A stretch of DNA of 35,999 nucleotides from Candidatus Euphemobacter frigidus (GTDB taxonomy: Bacteria > Auribacterota > Erginobacteria > Erginobacterales > Erginobacteraceae). Positions 7,778-16,114 of this stretch are shown in pieces. The stretch spans positions 1 to 35,999 of the forward strand of contig JAVCDH010000011.1 in the NCBI GenBank assembly GCA_030765805.1, read 5' to 3'. The notes under the pieces are model-generated. The model saw only the letters and a list, made by a program, of their open reading frames with translations. It ran no database searches and was not told where the DNA came from. The position numbers were made by a program, and so were the translations under genes. How positions within the stretch are numbered: position 1 is the first letter of the stretch; each line of letters starts with the position of its first letter.

Positions 7778-9111
7778 CCCGGCGACCCCGGACTCCGAAT
7801 AAAAATAGAGTCATCAAAGACATGCTCCACCGTTCCGCTGATACTGGCATGGACCGGAGCGCCGAGGGAGCCTTCGGGAACGTCCCCGATCTTCATCCCC
7901 TTCTCTACCCGTTCCCCGGCGGAGACAAGTGGATTACAGGGAACGCCAACATGCTGCTGGAGAGGAATCCTGACCCGGCTCACTGTCAAAGGCTCTTTCT
8001 GAAGAGGCGCGTCACGGTCATATCTCAAGACGTCGATCCGGGCCGCGAACCGGGAGACCGGAATTTTTCTCCCTTCCCGAACCGGATGAGGGGTGAACTC
8101 ACTCCGGAGGAGTGATTCTTTGACACCCTTCTCCTTCATCTCCTCCACCAAGGCGGAGATCACCTTGTCCGGTGAGATAGTGGTCGGACAGGCATACATT
8201 CCGCAGACCCCGCACTGGCTGCAGAGATAGGCTTCTGCCAGGTCCTCCGGAGGTATGCAGTCGGCACGTTGCTGGCCGATCAATCTCATGATAATGTGGG
8301 GTTCCATCCGATGGCCGAGGAGATACCGCGGGCAATGATCCGTGCAGTAGCGGCATTGATCGCAGGCCCAGGAAGCTCTCTTAATATCTATCTCGATCGC
8401 GCGGCGCTTGTAAAGAACCTGCTTGTGATCGGTCGGAAGAACAATCAGGCCAGTGGTTTTTTTGCTTACGTAGCCCGATGAGAACGCGCCCATAATCGGA
8501 CCTCCATCCAGAATCTCGTATTCATCGACGGTCGTCCCCCCCGCGGCGGCGATAATATCTTCCACGAAAGCGCCCACCGGGACCGAGAGCGTGACCGGAC
8601 GCCTCACCTCCCCCGCCACCGTCAGGACCCGATGGGTAACCGGGCGCCCTTCGGTGGCCCGGCAGAGATTAATCAATGTACCGACGTTATTTACCACCAC
8701 GCCCACGTCCATGGGGATCCCCCCTTCCGGAACCAGGCGCCCGGTCACATCATAGACCAGGACCTGCTCGTCTCCGGCCGGATAATAACTCCCCAGCAGG
8801 GATAGCTCCACCCGGGATTCCCGCCGCGCGATCTCGGTCCGCAAGGCGTCGATCGCTCCCTGATATTTTTTCTTGAGCGCGATGATGGAACGGCTCGCCC
8901 CCACCGCTTCGCTCATCAGCTCCACCCCCCGGATCAGTTCGGAGGCTTCAGCGATCATCAACTGCTGGTCCACCCGAAGAAGGGGCTCGCATTCCGCGCC
9001 ATTGGCGATAACAAACTCAGCCCGGGCCGCCGCTTTAACATGGGTGGGGAACCCGGCCCCTCCAGCGCCGACCACCCCCGCTTCTCTGACCTGTTCCGCT
9101 AATGAACTCAT
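7774..9111 (-). CDS. RnfC/PduS-like iron-sulfur flavoprotein (NADH dehydrogenase type)
   Basis: 445 residues. It starts directly with the RnfC/NuoF-like nucleotide and FMN-binding domain (VVGAGGAGFPTHVK, ANGAECEP, DEQVLVYDVTGR, VVNNVGTL). An SLBB segment and two [4Fe-4S] motifs follow: C250-x2-C253-x2-C256-x3-C260P and C297-x2-C300-x2-C303-x4-C308P. A barrel-sandwich hybrid domain lies at the C-terminus (VGVPCNPLVSAGERVEKGMKIGD to SISGTVEHV). In classical RnfC that barrel domain is N-terminal, so this order is PduS-like. PduS is a cobalamin reductase of propanediol microcompartments, but no microcompartment genes are visible here. It probably passes electrons between NAD(H) and an unknown partner. 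It lies 30 bases after folE. Confidence 0.82.
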   Translation of the reverse strand: MSSLAEQVREAGVVGAGGAGFPTHVKAAARAEFVIANGAECEPLLRVDQQLMIAEASELIRGVELMSEAVGASRSIIALKKKYQGAIDALRTEIARRESRVELSLLGSYYPAGDEQVLVYDVTGRLVPEGGIPMDVGVVVNNVGTLINLCRATEGRPVTHRVLTVAGEVRRPVTLSVPVGAFVEDIIAAAGGTTVDEYEILDGGPIMGAFSSGYVSKKTTGLIVLPTDHKQVLYKRRAIEIDIKRASWACDQCRYCTDHCPRYLLGHRMEPHIIMRLIGQQRADCIPPEDLAEAYLCSQCGVCGMYACPTTISPDKVISALVEEMKEKGVKESLLRSEFTPHPVREGRKIPVSRFAARIDVLRYDRDAPLQKEPLTVSRVRIPLQQHVGVPCNPLVSAGERVEKGMKIGDVPEGSLGAPVHASISGTVEHVFDDSIFIRSPGSPG

Positions 9112-9141
9112 TATTTTATAAATAATCCGTTATTCAAACCT

Positions 9142-9702
9142 TTACGAACTTCTCAGTAAGCTCAGCGCCTCGGCCCGGGTCCTCTCGTCACTCCGGAAGT
9201 TGCCCCGAACCGCCTCGGTCTTGACCAGAGTTCCCGGCTTCTTAACCCCCTGCATGTTCATGCAGAGATGTTCCGCCTCAATCTGGACCAGGACTCCTCT
9301 GGGATTGAGCTTCTCCATCAAGAGATCGGCGATCTCGGTGGTTAAGCGCTCCTGGATCTGAAGCCGGCGGCTGAATAATTCCACTATCCGCACCAGGGTA
9401 CTCAACCCAATAATAATGCTGTTCTGGGGGATATAGGCGATGTGAATCTTCCCGATGAAAGGGAGAAGATGATGTTCGCAGAGTGAGTAGAAGGGGATAT
9501 CTTTCAGGAGGACAATCTCGTCAAAGCCGGGACAGGGGAAGACCTTGATCTCCCGATCGATCTTCCTTCCTACCCCTTCCAATATCTCCTCACACATATC
9601 CGCTACCCGTTCCGGGGTCCTCTCCAGGCCGGGACGGTCCGGATCTTCTCCCACCGCCTCCAACAGGTCGCGAACCGCTTTCTTTATCTTCTCTTTATCC
9701 AT
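9142..9702 (-). CDS. folE: GTP cyclohydrolase I
   Basis: 186 residues. It converts GTP to 7,8-dihydroneopterin triphosphate, the entry step of tetrahydrofolate or, via another branch, of queuosine synthesis. Zinc ligands are visible as Cys75 and His78 (SLCEHHLLP) and Cys147 ([10 protein letters not shown]). The RTPERVADM and [11 protein letters not shown] motifs are canonical, and the length matches bacterial FolE. I place the start at ATG 9702, preceded by AGGAGGAAGGAGTG, rather than at an in-frame codon 60 bases upstream that would run into rnfB. It is embedded between rnfB and the RnfC/PduS-like gene; no other folate gene is nearby, so the link may be only operonic. Confidence 0.92.
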   Translation of the reverse strand: MDKEKIKKAVRDLLEAVGEDPDRPGLERTPERVADMCEEILEGVGRKIDREIKVFPCPGFDEIVLLKDIPFYSLCEHHLLPFIGKIHIAYIPQNSIIIGLSTLVRIVELFSRRLQIQERLTTEIADLLMEKLNPRGVLVQIEAEHLCMNMQGVKKPGTLVKTEAVRGNFRSDERTRAEALSLLRSS

Positions 9703-9727
9703 CACTCCTTCCTCCTGATTGTAAAAC

Positions 9728-10588
9728 TCATCCCGGTAAAACCGGGACTGAGGAGAGACCACGGTTATCCCCGGCTACCGGGCGGTTCTTTTCCTTTTCC
9801 TCGATTTTCTCGATTATCCCCCGCGGGCAAACTTCGATGCACTTGCCGCAGTTGATACATTTTTCGTAATCGATGACGGCCAGATTATCCTCCAGCGTTA
9901 TGGCTTCGACCGGACATTCTTTCACGCACTTACCGCAACCGATGCAGCCCACCGAGCAGACCTTGACCACCGTCTTTCCTTTAGCCCGGGATGAACATAA
10001 GATATCCACCCGGGAATGGGAGGGGACTATCCGGATGATCCCCCGGGGGCAATGCTGAACACAGAGCCGGCAGGCCCGGCATTTCTCCGGAATCACCACC
10101 GGGTTGCCCCGATCATCAATTCTGATCGCGTCGAAGGGACAGACCTCCCGGCAGGTATAATACCTTAAACACCCGTAATCGCAAGCGATCACTCCCCCCT
10201 CGATCTGGTTGGCGGCCGCGCAGGTGGGCAGCCCTTCATAATCATAACGCCGGACGGCGTCGTACCCCCCCCGGCAGAATATGCGCGCTTCCAGTTTCTC
10301 CTCCTCCTCCAGCAAGCGTCCCAGGAGTTCGGCGATTCGCGCGCGAGCCTCGGGAGAAGCAATCGGGCAGACGTTTGGTTCGCATTCTCCGTTCAGCAAA
10401 GCCCGGGCGTAATCAGCGCATCCCCCGTAACCGCAGGCGCCACAGTTAAGCTGTGGCAGCAGCTCTTCAATCTGCTCCAGCCGCGGGTCGAGATGGACAG
10501 CGAATACCCGGCTGCCTACGGCCAGCCCCAGCCCGAAGAGCAGACCCAGTCCGCTGATAGTTATTATCGCCGCAAATATCGCTGTCAT
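9728..10588 (-). CDS. rnfB: Rnf complex subunit B, polyferredoxin
   Basis: 286 residues. RnfB receives electrons from reduced ferredoxin at the membrane. A single N-terminal membrane helix (about residues 3-28) precedes the cluster domain [13 protein letters not shown] with later Cys residues, followed by four ferredoxin-type motifs: [36 protein letters not shown] and [12 protein letters not shown]. This multi-cluster form resembles RnfB of acetogens and other anaerobes more than the shorter E. coli RsxB. It follows rnfA by 9 bases, and folE starts 25 bases downstream. All expected cysteines appear present. The upstream ribosome site is weak. Confidence 0.92.
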   Translation of the reverse strand: MTAIFAAIITISGLGLLFGLGLAVGSRVFAVHLDPRLEQIEELLPQLNCGACGYGGCADYARALLNGECEPNVCPIASPEARARIAELLGRLLEEEEKLEARIFCRGGYDAVRRYDYEGLPTCAAANQIEGGVIACDYGCLRYYTCREVCPFDAIRIDDRGNPVVIPEKCRACRLCVQHCPRGIIRIVPSHSRVDILCSSRAKGKTVVKVCSVGCIGCGKCVKECPVEAITLEDNLAVIDYEKCINCGKCIEVCPRGIIEKIEEKEKNRPVAGDNRGLSSVPVLPG

Positions 10589-10597
10589 AGAACTTAC

Positions 10598-11254
10598 TTA
10601 AATTAAGCCGGTGAATCCTAAGAACGCCATCGACATCAACGCCCCGATCATAAAAGCGATTGGGGCTCCGCGCAGGGCGGGGGGCACGTCGGCCAACTCC
10701 AACCGCTCCCGGATAGACGCCATCAGGATCAGAGCGAGGGTAAAACCGACCCCGGCCCCGAATCCCTGGATCAGGCACTTTAAGAAACTCCCGGGAACCG
10801 CCTCGCCGCCCGGGAAGAAAGAATCGACATTCAATACCGTCACCCCCAGGACCGCGCAGTTGGTGGTAATCAGGGGAAGATAGATTCCGAGCGCGCGGTA
10901 GAGCGCCGGGCTGCTCTTGGTAATGACCATCTCCACCAGCTGGACCAGGGCAGCGATAACCAGGATAAAGGCGATGGTTCTCAGGTAACTGAAGTTGAAT
11001 GCCGAGGGATCGATCCCGTCCCCGAAGAGCCTGAACCAGATATTGTGCGGCCCCGAAGCCAGGAGATAATGATAGATCACCCAGGTGGCGGCGGAGGCCA
11101 TAGTCATAACAAAGATGACCGCGACCCCCATCCCGGCGGCTGATTTCAGGTCCCGGGACACCCCGATGTAAGGGCAGAGGCCAAGAAACCTGACCAGGAC
11201 AAAATTATTGACCAGGACAACGCCAATAAAAATTATAAATAACTCACCAATCAT
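10598..11254 (-). CDS. rnfA: Rnf complex membrane subunit A
   Basis: 218 residues with six predicted membrane helices. The core reads VLVNNFVLVRFLGLCP, LPLITTNCAVLGV and IRERLELADVP. The Cys in GLCP and the Cys in TNCAV are those that, with the matching pair in RnfE, hold a [2Fe-2S] cluster at the symmetric membrane interface in this family. Compared with E. coli RsxA (about 193 residues) there are two extra loops: roughly 17 residues before NFSYLRTIAF and about 8 after the TNCAV helix. I use ATG 11254; an in-frame TTG at 11269 would add five residues and has no better ribosome site. rnfA is separated from rnfE by a 164-base spacer containing a repeat island. Confidence 0.9.
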   Translation of the reverse strand: MIGELFIIFIGVVLVNNFVLVRFLGLCPYIGVSRDLKSAAGMGVAVIFVMTMASAATWVIYHYLLASGPHNIWFRLFGDGIDPSAFNFSYLRTIAFILVIAALVQLVEMVITKSSPALYRALGIYLPLITTNCAVLGVTVLNVDSFFPGGEAVPGSFLKCLIQGFGAGVGFTLALILMASIRERLELADVPPALRGAPIAFMIGALMSMAFLGFTGLI

Positions 11255-11305
11255 GGCCTCTTTAATCAATTTTCAGAACTTAGCTGCGCCCTGACGGGGG
11301 ACTTT

Positions 11306-11396
11306 TTCAGACAGGATTAACCCCGATAAATCTGGGCAGAGCAGGATTAACAATGATTTTTTAATTTTATCCTGTTTTATCCTGTAAATCCCGTCT
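11306..11396. repeat. Dispersed CAGGATTAAC/ATCCTGTT repeat island
   Basis: ACAGGATTAA (11311) and GCAGGATTAA (11341) are followed by two inverted copies, TTTTATCCTG (near 11366 and 11376), giving a potential hairpin with an A/T-rich centre. Such CAGGATTAACAGG-type words are common intergenic elements in environmental bacterial genomes. It lies in the only large gap inside the rnf cluster, between rnfE and rnfA, and could attenuate or process the transcript; that is inference. Confidence 0.6.
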
Positions 11397-11418
11397 AATA
11401 GCTTTTTGAAATTACAAA

Positions 11419-12018
11419 TCACTCCGCACCGCGGGCTTCCCTCCGGGCCCGGATCAGGGCGAACAACCCCAGGAGAAGTCCGATGGTTAAAAACGCCCCC
11501 GGCGGGAGAATCATAATCATGGCCGGCCGGAATCCCGGAACCAGCTCAAAGCCGAAGAGGGCGTTCGCTCCCAGGACCTCCCGGATCGCCCCCAGCAGCA
11601 CCAGGGCCCCGGTGAACCCCACCCCCATCCCCAGCCCATCGGAGAGTGACAATAAGACCGGATTGCGGGAGGCAAACGCTTCCGCCCTTCCCAGGATAAT
11701 GCAGTTAACCACGATCAGGGGTACGAAGAGCCCCAAGCTCTTATTCAAACCCGGCAGATAAGCTTCCAGAAAGAGTTCCACCAGAGTGACGAACGTCGCT
11801 ATCACCACGATAAAGCAGGGGATCCGGATCTTCTTCGGTACCAGGCTTCGGATCAGCGAAACGATCACATTCGAGAAGACCAGAACAAAGGTCGAAGCCA
11901 CTCCCATCCCGATCGCGTTCTCGACTGAGATCGAGACCGCCAGGGTGGGACAGAGCCCGAGCAGGAGGATAAAGACCGGGTTCCGCTTGAAGATCCCTTT
12001 TGTGAATTCCTTCAACAT
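11419..12018 (-). CDS. rnfE: Rnf complex membrane subunit E
   Basis: 199 residues with about six membrane helices, paralogous to RnfA in inverted membrane orientation. Signature segments are FKRNPVFILLLGLCPTLAVS at the N-terminus, VPLIVVNCIILGRAEAFAS in the middle and GLGMGVGFTGALVLLGAIREVLG after it. The two Cys residues (GLCP and VNCI) complete the four-Cys [2Fe-2S] site shared with RnfA. Length is close to family members (about 200-230). It starts 37 bases after the rnfG stop and ends before the repeat island that separates it from rnfA. Confidence 0.92.
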   Translation of the reverse strand: MLKEFTKGIFKRNPVFILLLGLCPTLAVSISVENAIGMGVASTFVLVFSNVIVSLIRSLVPKKIRIPCFIVVIATFVTLVELFLEAYLPGLNKSLGLFVPLIVVNCIILGRAEAFASRNPVLLSLSDGLGMGVGFTGALVLLGAIREVLGANALFGFELVPGFRPAMIMILPPGAFLTIGLLLGLFALIRARREARGAE

Positions 12019-12055
12019 TTAATACTTCTCTCTGCGTGCTCTGCGGCGCTGCGGT

Positions 12056-12676
12056 TCAATTCCCCTCTCCCTGCTGACTCAAGAATGACTCCAGGCTAGC
12101 CCGGACCGCTTCCGTCACCGCCCGGCTGGTGATCGTCGCCCCGGTCAGGGCCTGGATCTCGATATCAGTCTTCCCGGTCACCACCTTAAGATCTTGCAGG
12201 ATCTTTCCGGCAAACTGGGCCTCAAACCAGGGACGTCCCGGCTCTGCGGTATCACCCCGGCCCAGGATCGCCTCCCAGAAAGTCCGGGTACTCGGGACCT
12301 CGACCGCTTTGCTCCCCAGCCCCGGTGTCTCCTTCTGCTCGGTGATCTCGATCCCGGTAACCGCGCCTTCCGGATCAATCCCCACCACAACCTGAATCGT
12401 GCTGCTGTATCCCCTGGCCTCACCCAGAAAAGCGTATCCCACCACTTTCTCATCCCGGTCAAGACCTTCATAATAATCTATCTCAACCCCCGACTTCCGG
12501 TCGGAGAAATGAGTCGCCCGGGGAAGCACCACCTTAAGCGCCCGGAGTTGTTCCTCATGAGCCCGTTCTTCAATCTTGTCTTTAGTAAGACGGTACGTAA
12601 GCGCCAGGGCACTTACGGCGGCGAGACAGATTAACATCAGGGTCAACCCCAGTTTAATTATTTTGTCCTGTTCCAA
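12056..12676 (-). CDS. rnfG: Rnf complex subunit G, covalent FMN protein
   Basis: 206 residues. One N-terminal membrane helix (about residues 8-28) is followed by an FMN-binding domain. The flavinylation motif LTGATITS lies near the C-terminus; Thr181 is the residue expected to receive FMN through a phosphodiester bond made by ApbE, which is not in this window. I choose the TTG at 12676, which directly follows the rnfD stop (12679). The longer reading frame upstream is antiparallel to nothing but overlaps rnfD in another frame and encodes Arg/Gly-rich sequence foreign to the family. A start at the internal Met14 would cut into the membrane helix. Confidence 0.88.
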   Translation of the reverse strand: MEQDKIIKLGLTLMLICLAAVSALALTYRLTKDKIEERAHEEQLRALKVVLPRATHFSDRKSGVEIDYYEGLDRDEKVVGYAFLGEARGYSSTIQVVVGIDPEGAVTGIEITEQKETPGLGSKAVEVPSTRTFWEAILGRGDTAEPGRPWFEAQFAGKILQDLKVVTGKTDIEIQALTGATITSRAVTEAVRASLESFLSQQGEGN

Positions 12677-12678
12677 AA

Positions 12679-13665
12679 TTAAGTACCGAAGATTCTCGGC
12701 CGGGTAAACTTGTCGATCAGCGGGGTAAAGGCGTTCATGACCAGGATCGAATAACAGACCCCTTCCGGGAATCCACCGTAAAGACGGACGATGGAAGTGA
12801 TCAGTCCGCAGCCAAGGCCGAAGACCAGCATCCCGGCCCCGGTCACCGGTGTCGTTACCATATCGGTGGCCATGAAGAAGGCACCGAGAAAGAGGCCGCC
12901 GCCCAGAAGATGATGATAGGGAGCGAGAGCGATCGCGCCCTCTTTGACGGGCAGTACCCAGGTGAGGAGCACGACCGTCCCGATGAATGCCGCCGGGGTC
13001 TGCCACCGAACATAGCCCCGGATCAGGAGAAAAACGCCGCCGAGCAGTAAGGCCAGAGCGGATGTTTCACCGATGCAGCCGCCGATACTTCCCCAGAACA
13101 TATCCATCGTGGAAAATATACCGTCCGGGGACGGGACCAGGGAGATCACCGCCTCTCGGGCTGCCCCCAGGGGGGTGGCATAGGTAACGGCATCAACCTG
13201 AGCGTACATCGCCAGCCGGGGAGGTGACCAGGTCGTCATGAACGGCAGCCAGGAGTGCATGACAAACGTCCGTCCAATCAGGGCCGGGTTAAATATATTA
13301 TGGCCCAGACCACCGAAGGCGTGCTTCCCCACCCCGATTCCGAAGGCGGCACCGACCGCCGGGAGCCAGATGGGAACATCCATCGGGAGAGTAAAGGCCA
13401 GCAGCAGGCCGGTTACCGCGGCGCTCCCGTCGGTTATGGTGACCGGGCGCCCCCGGAGTTTCTGGATCACAGCCTCGGTGAAGATAGCCGTGATGACCGA
13501 GACCGCCTCAATCTGGAAGGCTTTCCAACCGAAGAAGTAAAGGCTGGCCAGGAATGCCGGCAGCAGAGCCAGCATGACGGTCCACATGACCCGGGGGATT
13601 GACTCCCCACCATGCAGTTGGGGGGCCGGAGTAACCTTGAATAATCTCTCTTTCTTGCCCTTCAT
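12679..13665 (-). CDS. rnfD: Rnf complex membrane subunit D, covalent FMN protein
   Basis: 328 residues and around nine or ten membrane helices. Conserved segments are HAFGGLGHNIFNPALIGR (residues 115-132), DAVTYATPLG, GSIGGCIGETSALALLLGG and MATDMVTTPVTGAGM. The expected FMN attachment residue is Thr164 in TYATP. The usual motif has Gly before the Ala; here it is Tyr162, a variation worth noting since ApbE reads this motif. The gene abuts rnfC and rnfG with 0 and 2 bases between, consistent with one coupled transcript. RnfD is part of the ion-translocating core. Confidence 0.92.
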   Translation of the reverse strand: MKGKKERLFKVTPAPQLHGGESIPRVMWTVMLALLPAFLASLYFFGWKAFQIEAVSVITAIFTEAVIQKLRGRPVTITDGSAAVTGLLLAFTLPMDVPIWLPAVGAAFGIGVGKHAFGGLGHNIFNPALIGRTFVMHSWLPFMTTWSPPRLAMYAQVDAVTYATPLGAAREAVISLVPSPDGIFSTMDMFWGSIGGCIGETSALALLLGGVFLLIRGYVRWQTPAAFIGTVVLLTWVLPVKEGAIALAPYHHLLGGGLFLGAFFMATDMVTTPVTGAGMLVFGLGCGLITSIVRLYGGFPEGVCYSILVMNAFTPLIDKFTRPRIFGT

Positions 13666-14985
13666 CTATTTTTGTACCTTTCGGGACGCCAGGGCGGCTT
13701 TGCCCAGCTTGATCAATTGGACCAGGTCCCGTCCGGCCGCGCAGACATACGCGCAGCATCCGCACTCGATACAGTTCTCCGCGCCCAGTCCTTCAAAATC
13801 ATCCCATCTCTCCTTATCCGCCATCGTCCCCAGATCACTGGGGATCAGCCCGATCGGGCAGACCCGGAGACATTCACCGCACCTGATACAGGGGAGATTC
13901 CGTTCCCGGGAGACCGGCCTCATCACCAGAAGCCCTGATGTACCCTTGATCACGGGGGCGTTGAGAGTTGCCTGGGCGATTCCCATCATGGGACCGCCCG
14001 AGATTATCTTTATCTCCCCATCGGGCAACCCACCGGCCGCTTCCAGGAGGTACTGAAAAGGGGTTCCGATCCGGACCCGGAAGTTTCCGGGGTCTTTTAT
14101 CTCCGGGCCGGTAACGGTCACCACGCGGTCAATCAGCGGTCGGCCGGAGAGAACGGCCTCGGCAATCGCGATCGCGGTCCCCACGTTCTGAACCACGCAG
14201 CCGACTGAAGAAGGAAGTCCTCCGGCCGGAACCTCGCGATGAAAAAGTGAGTAGATGAGCTGTTTCTCCGCCCCCTGAGGGTACTTCACCTTGAGAAGCC
14301 GGACCCGGATATCTTTTTCTTTATGAACGACGGCCTGAACTTTGTAAAAAGCATCCATCTTATTGGCTTCGATCGCGATTATCCCTTCTCGGGCTCCGGT
14401 AGCGCGCATGATAATCCGCAGGCCGGCCAGTAACTTCCCCGTCTCCTCCAGCATCAACCGATTATCCACAGTTAAAAAAGGCTCGCACTCGACGCCGTTG
14501 ATGACCGCGTATTCTATCCGGGATCCCTCCGGCGGATCGAGCTTGACCTGGGCCGGGAAACCCGCCCCGCCGAGGCCGACGACCCCGGCCTCCAGGACCT
14601 TTCTCCGGATCTCGTCCGGGGAGAGCCGGGAGGGATCACTGATGGAAGGGATTAATTCCGGGGAAGAGTCGTTCTGATCGGTCTCTATCTCTATCGCGAG
14701 GGAGTCCGGGCCTGCCGGATACGGGAAGAGGTCCAGAGCGGTGACGACACCGGAGACGGAGGCGTGCAGGGTGGAGGAGACCGGACCTTCGGGCTCGGCA
14801 ATCACTTCTCCGGCCTTGACCGGGCGGCCGACTTCGACCACCGGCCGGGGGGGGGAGCCGACATTCTGGTTGAGGGGGATGACAACCCGCGGAGGAAGAG
14901 GAAGCTTCTTGATCTTTTCCCGTTCAGTCAGTTCTTTATACTCCGGGAGATGGATCCCGCCCTTGAATGTCGGCAATCTGCTCAT
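13666..14985 (-). CDS. rnfC: Rnf complex subunit C, NAD-linked iron-sulfur flavoprotein
   Basis: 439 residues in classical RnfC order: GGIHLPEYKELT and a barrel-sandwich domain at the N-terminus, then the NADH/FMN domain (VVGLGGAGFPAQVK, NGVECEPFLTVD, YPQGAEKQLIYSL, VGCVVQNVGTA), an SLBB segment, and two [4Fe-4S] motifs (CIRCGECLRVCP and CIECGCCAYVCAAG). RnfC oxidises or reduces NAD(H) at the cytoplasmic face. The second motif ends Cys-Ala-Ala rather than the more usual Cys-Pro; all eight Cys are present. It is the first rnf gene of a C-D-G-E-A-B cluster, the order known from Acetobacterium and clostridia, and starts 4 bases after the SH3 gene stop. Confidence 0.93.
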   Translation of the reverse strand: MSRLPTFKGGIHLPEYKELTEREKIKKLPLPPRVVIPLNQNVGSPPRPVVEVGRPVKAGEVIAEPEGPVSSTLHASVSGVVTALDLFPYPAGPDSLAIEIETDQNDSSPELIPSISDPSRLSPDEIRRKVLEAGVVGLGGAGFPAQVKLDPPEGSRIEYAVINGVECEPFLTVDNRLMLEETGKLLAGLRIIMRATGAREGIIAIEANKMDAFYKVQAVVHKEKDIRVRLLKVKYPQGAEKQLIYSLFHREVPAGGLPSSVGCVVQNVGTAIAIAEAVLSGRPLIDRVVTVTGPEIKDPGNFRVRIGTPFQYLLEAAGGLPDGEIKIISGGPMMGIAQATLNAPVIKGTSGLLVMRPVSRERNLPCIRCGECLRVCPIGLIPSDLGTMADKERWDDFEGLGAENCIECGCCAYVCAAGRDLVQLIKLGKAALASRKVQK

Positions 14986-14989
14986 TCAG

Positions 14990-15805
14990 CTACCAGAGAA
15001 GACCAGCCCCCTTCACCTCCATCAACGCCGGATGACCCACCTTCTTCTCCAGGATCACCACCCAGAGACGGACCTTCCGGGACTGATACCGGTTCAGATC
15101 AATCGTCTCCCCGGTTAAAAAGCCGATTGCCGTCGGGTCGTACCGGGTCTTCAGCATCTCAAAAGTATATTCCCGGTTGGCGGTAGTAAACCCCAGATCG
15201 AGCTTCCGGATAAACCCGGTATACGATCTAACTGTCGAGGAGGAGACGGCACTCTCAACCCGGACCGGTGAGATCGGAATATAGGCGCGGCCCGGGGCGG
15301 TCGAAGGTGGGGAAACGGCGCCCACTTCTTCAAAGGATTGGACCGGCTTCTGCCGTGAGACAATGTCTTCCCCGGCCCGTGAGATGTAGCGGGCGCTCAC
15401 CCAGAGACGGCCGGTCGCGGGGAGTTCGATCTTCGCCCATCCCCCTCTCTCTTTTAAAACCTTCACCGACATCCCGCGGCGCAGGAAGGTCAAACGGCCG
15501 TAAGAGACCCCGGGACCGCTTCGTACGTTAACCCGGCTCCCGGTGACCACGCCATCGTGAAGATAATCATTCGAGACCCAGGCGGAGATTCCAGGGGGAG
15601 GAACAATCGCGCACCACTCCCCGTCAGTTAAAAGAACCCGCACCTCTTCTCCTCTCTGCAACTGCCCCACGATCTCCGATCTTCTGCTGGGGCTGACCCG
15701 GAGGTTGACATTGTCTCCGGTGACCGTGGCCGGAAGGGAGGAGACCTCACCGAAGGCCGACGGAAACAGGAGCGGGAAAAAGGCGAGCGCGGAGAACCAT
15801 TTCAT
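14990..15805 (-). CDS. Secreted protein with two bacterial SH3 domains
   Basis: 271 residues. A signal peptide (about 1-19, ending around AFG) precedes two SH3b domains. The first contains DNVNLRVSPSRRSEIVGQL and GEWCAIVPPPGISAWVSNDYL; the second contains SRVNVRSGPGVSYGRLTFLRRGMSVKVL and WVSARYI. SH3b domains usually bind cell-wall peptides. A linker rich in Ser, Pro and Val leads to a C-terminal region (about 195-271) with two strands repeating RLWVV-type patterns; I do not recognise it. It lies between the small basic protein gene and rnfC, probably on the same transcript, but a functional tie to Rnf is not evident. Confidence 0.8.
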   Translation of the reverse strand: MKWFSALAFFPLLFPSAFGEVSSLPATVTGDNVNLRVSPSRRSEIVGQLQRGEEVRVLLTDGEWCAIVPPPGISAWVSNDYLHDGVVTGSRVNVRSGPGVSYGRLTFLRRGMSVKVLKERGGWAKIELPATGRLWVSARYISRAGEDIVSRQKPVQSFEEVGAVSPPSTAPGRAYIPISPVRVESAVSSSTVRSYTGFIRKLDLGFTTANREYTFEMLKTRYDPTAIGFLTGETIDLNRYQSRKVRLWVVILEKKVGHPALMEVKGAGLLW

Positions 15806-15826
15806 GAAATTAGGAAGAAAACCGGA

Positions 15827-15982
15827 CTAATCCTTCACCGTTATTTTGGGAAGCCCCAGAACGGACTTCTCCTTGTCCCATTTACCTTTTTCTTGCAGGT
15901 ATCGCACTCGCTCGTAGCGCTTAAGGACGTTTCTTTTCGCCTTGATCTTTCCCTTTCCCCCAAAACTGGGATGCTGAGACAT
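15827..15982 (-). CDS. Small basic protein of the PVC (Chlamydiae/Verrucomicrobia) type
   Basis: 51 residues, strongly basic. The sequence begins MSQHPSFGGKGKIKAKRNVL and continues with KRYERVRYLQEKGKW and SVLGLPK, matching the 'small basic protein' family known from Chlamydiae, Verrucomicrobia, Planctomycetes and relatives (TIGR04137 as I recall). Its function is not established; size and charge suggest RNA or ribosome binding. I start at ATG 15982, preceded by AAGGAGGATAGTCAC, rather than at an in-frame codon 45 bases upstream. This is the main phylogenetic marker in the window. It lies at the head of the SH3-rnf cluster with 21 bases to the next gene. Confidence 0.88.
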   Translation of the reverse strand: MSQHPSFGGKGKIKAKRNVLKRYERVRYLQEKGKWDKEKSVLGLPKITVKD

Positions 15983-16114
15983 GTGACTATCCTCCTTTCG
16001 GTCATCACCTATGGCAAAGACCTTCAATAATGGGTACAGTTTAAGTTTACGTTCTACTCCAATTCTCCGGGAGTCTATAACTTTCGGGGGGAAAGTGGAA
16101 GGAAAGTTTTGCTG

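Noticed and set aside
9703..9762. Longer folE start
   Set aside because: The 20 extra residues overlap the rnfB end and have no family match, while ATG 9702 has an excellent ribosome site.
12677..13006. Longer rnfG reading frame
   Set aside because: The extra 110 codons lie inside rnfD in another frame and give Arg/Gly-rich sequence without family resemblance.
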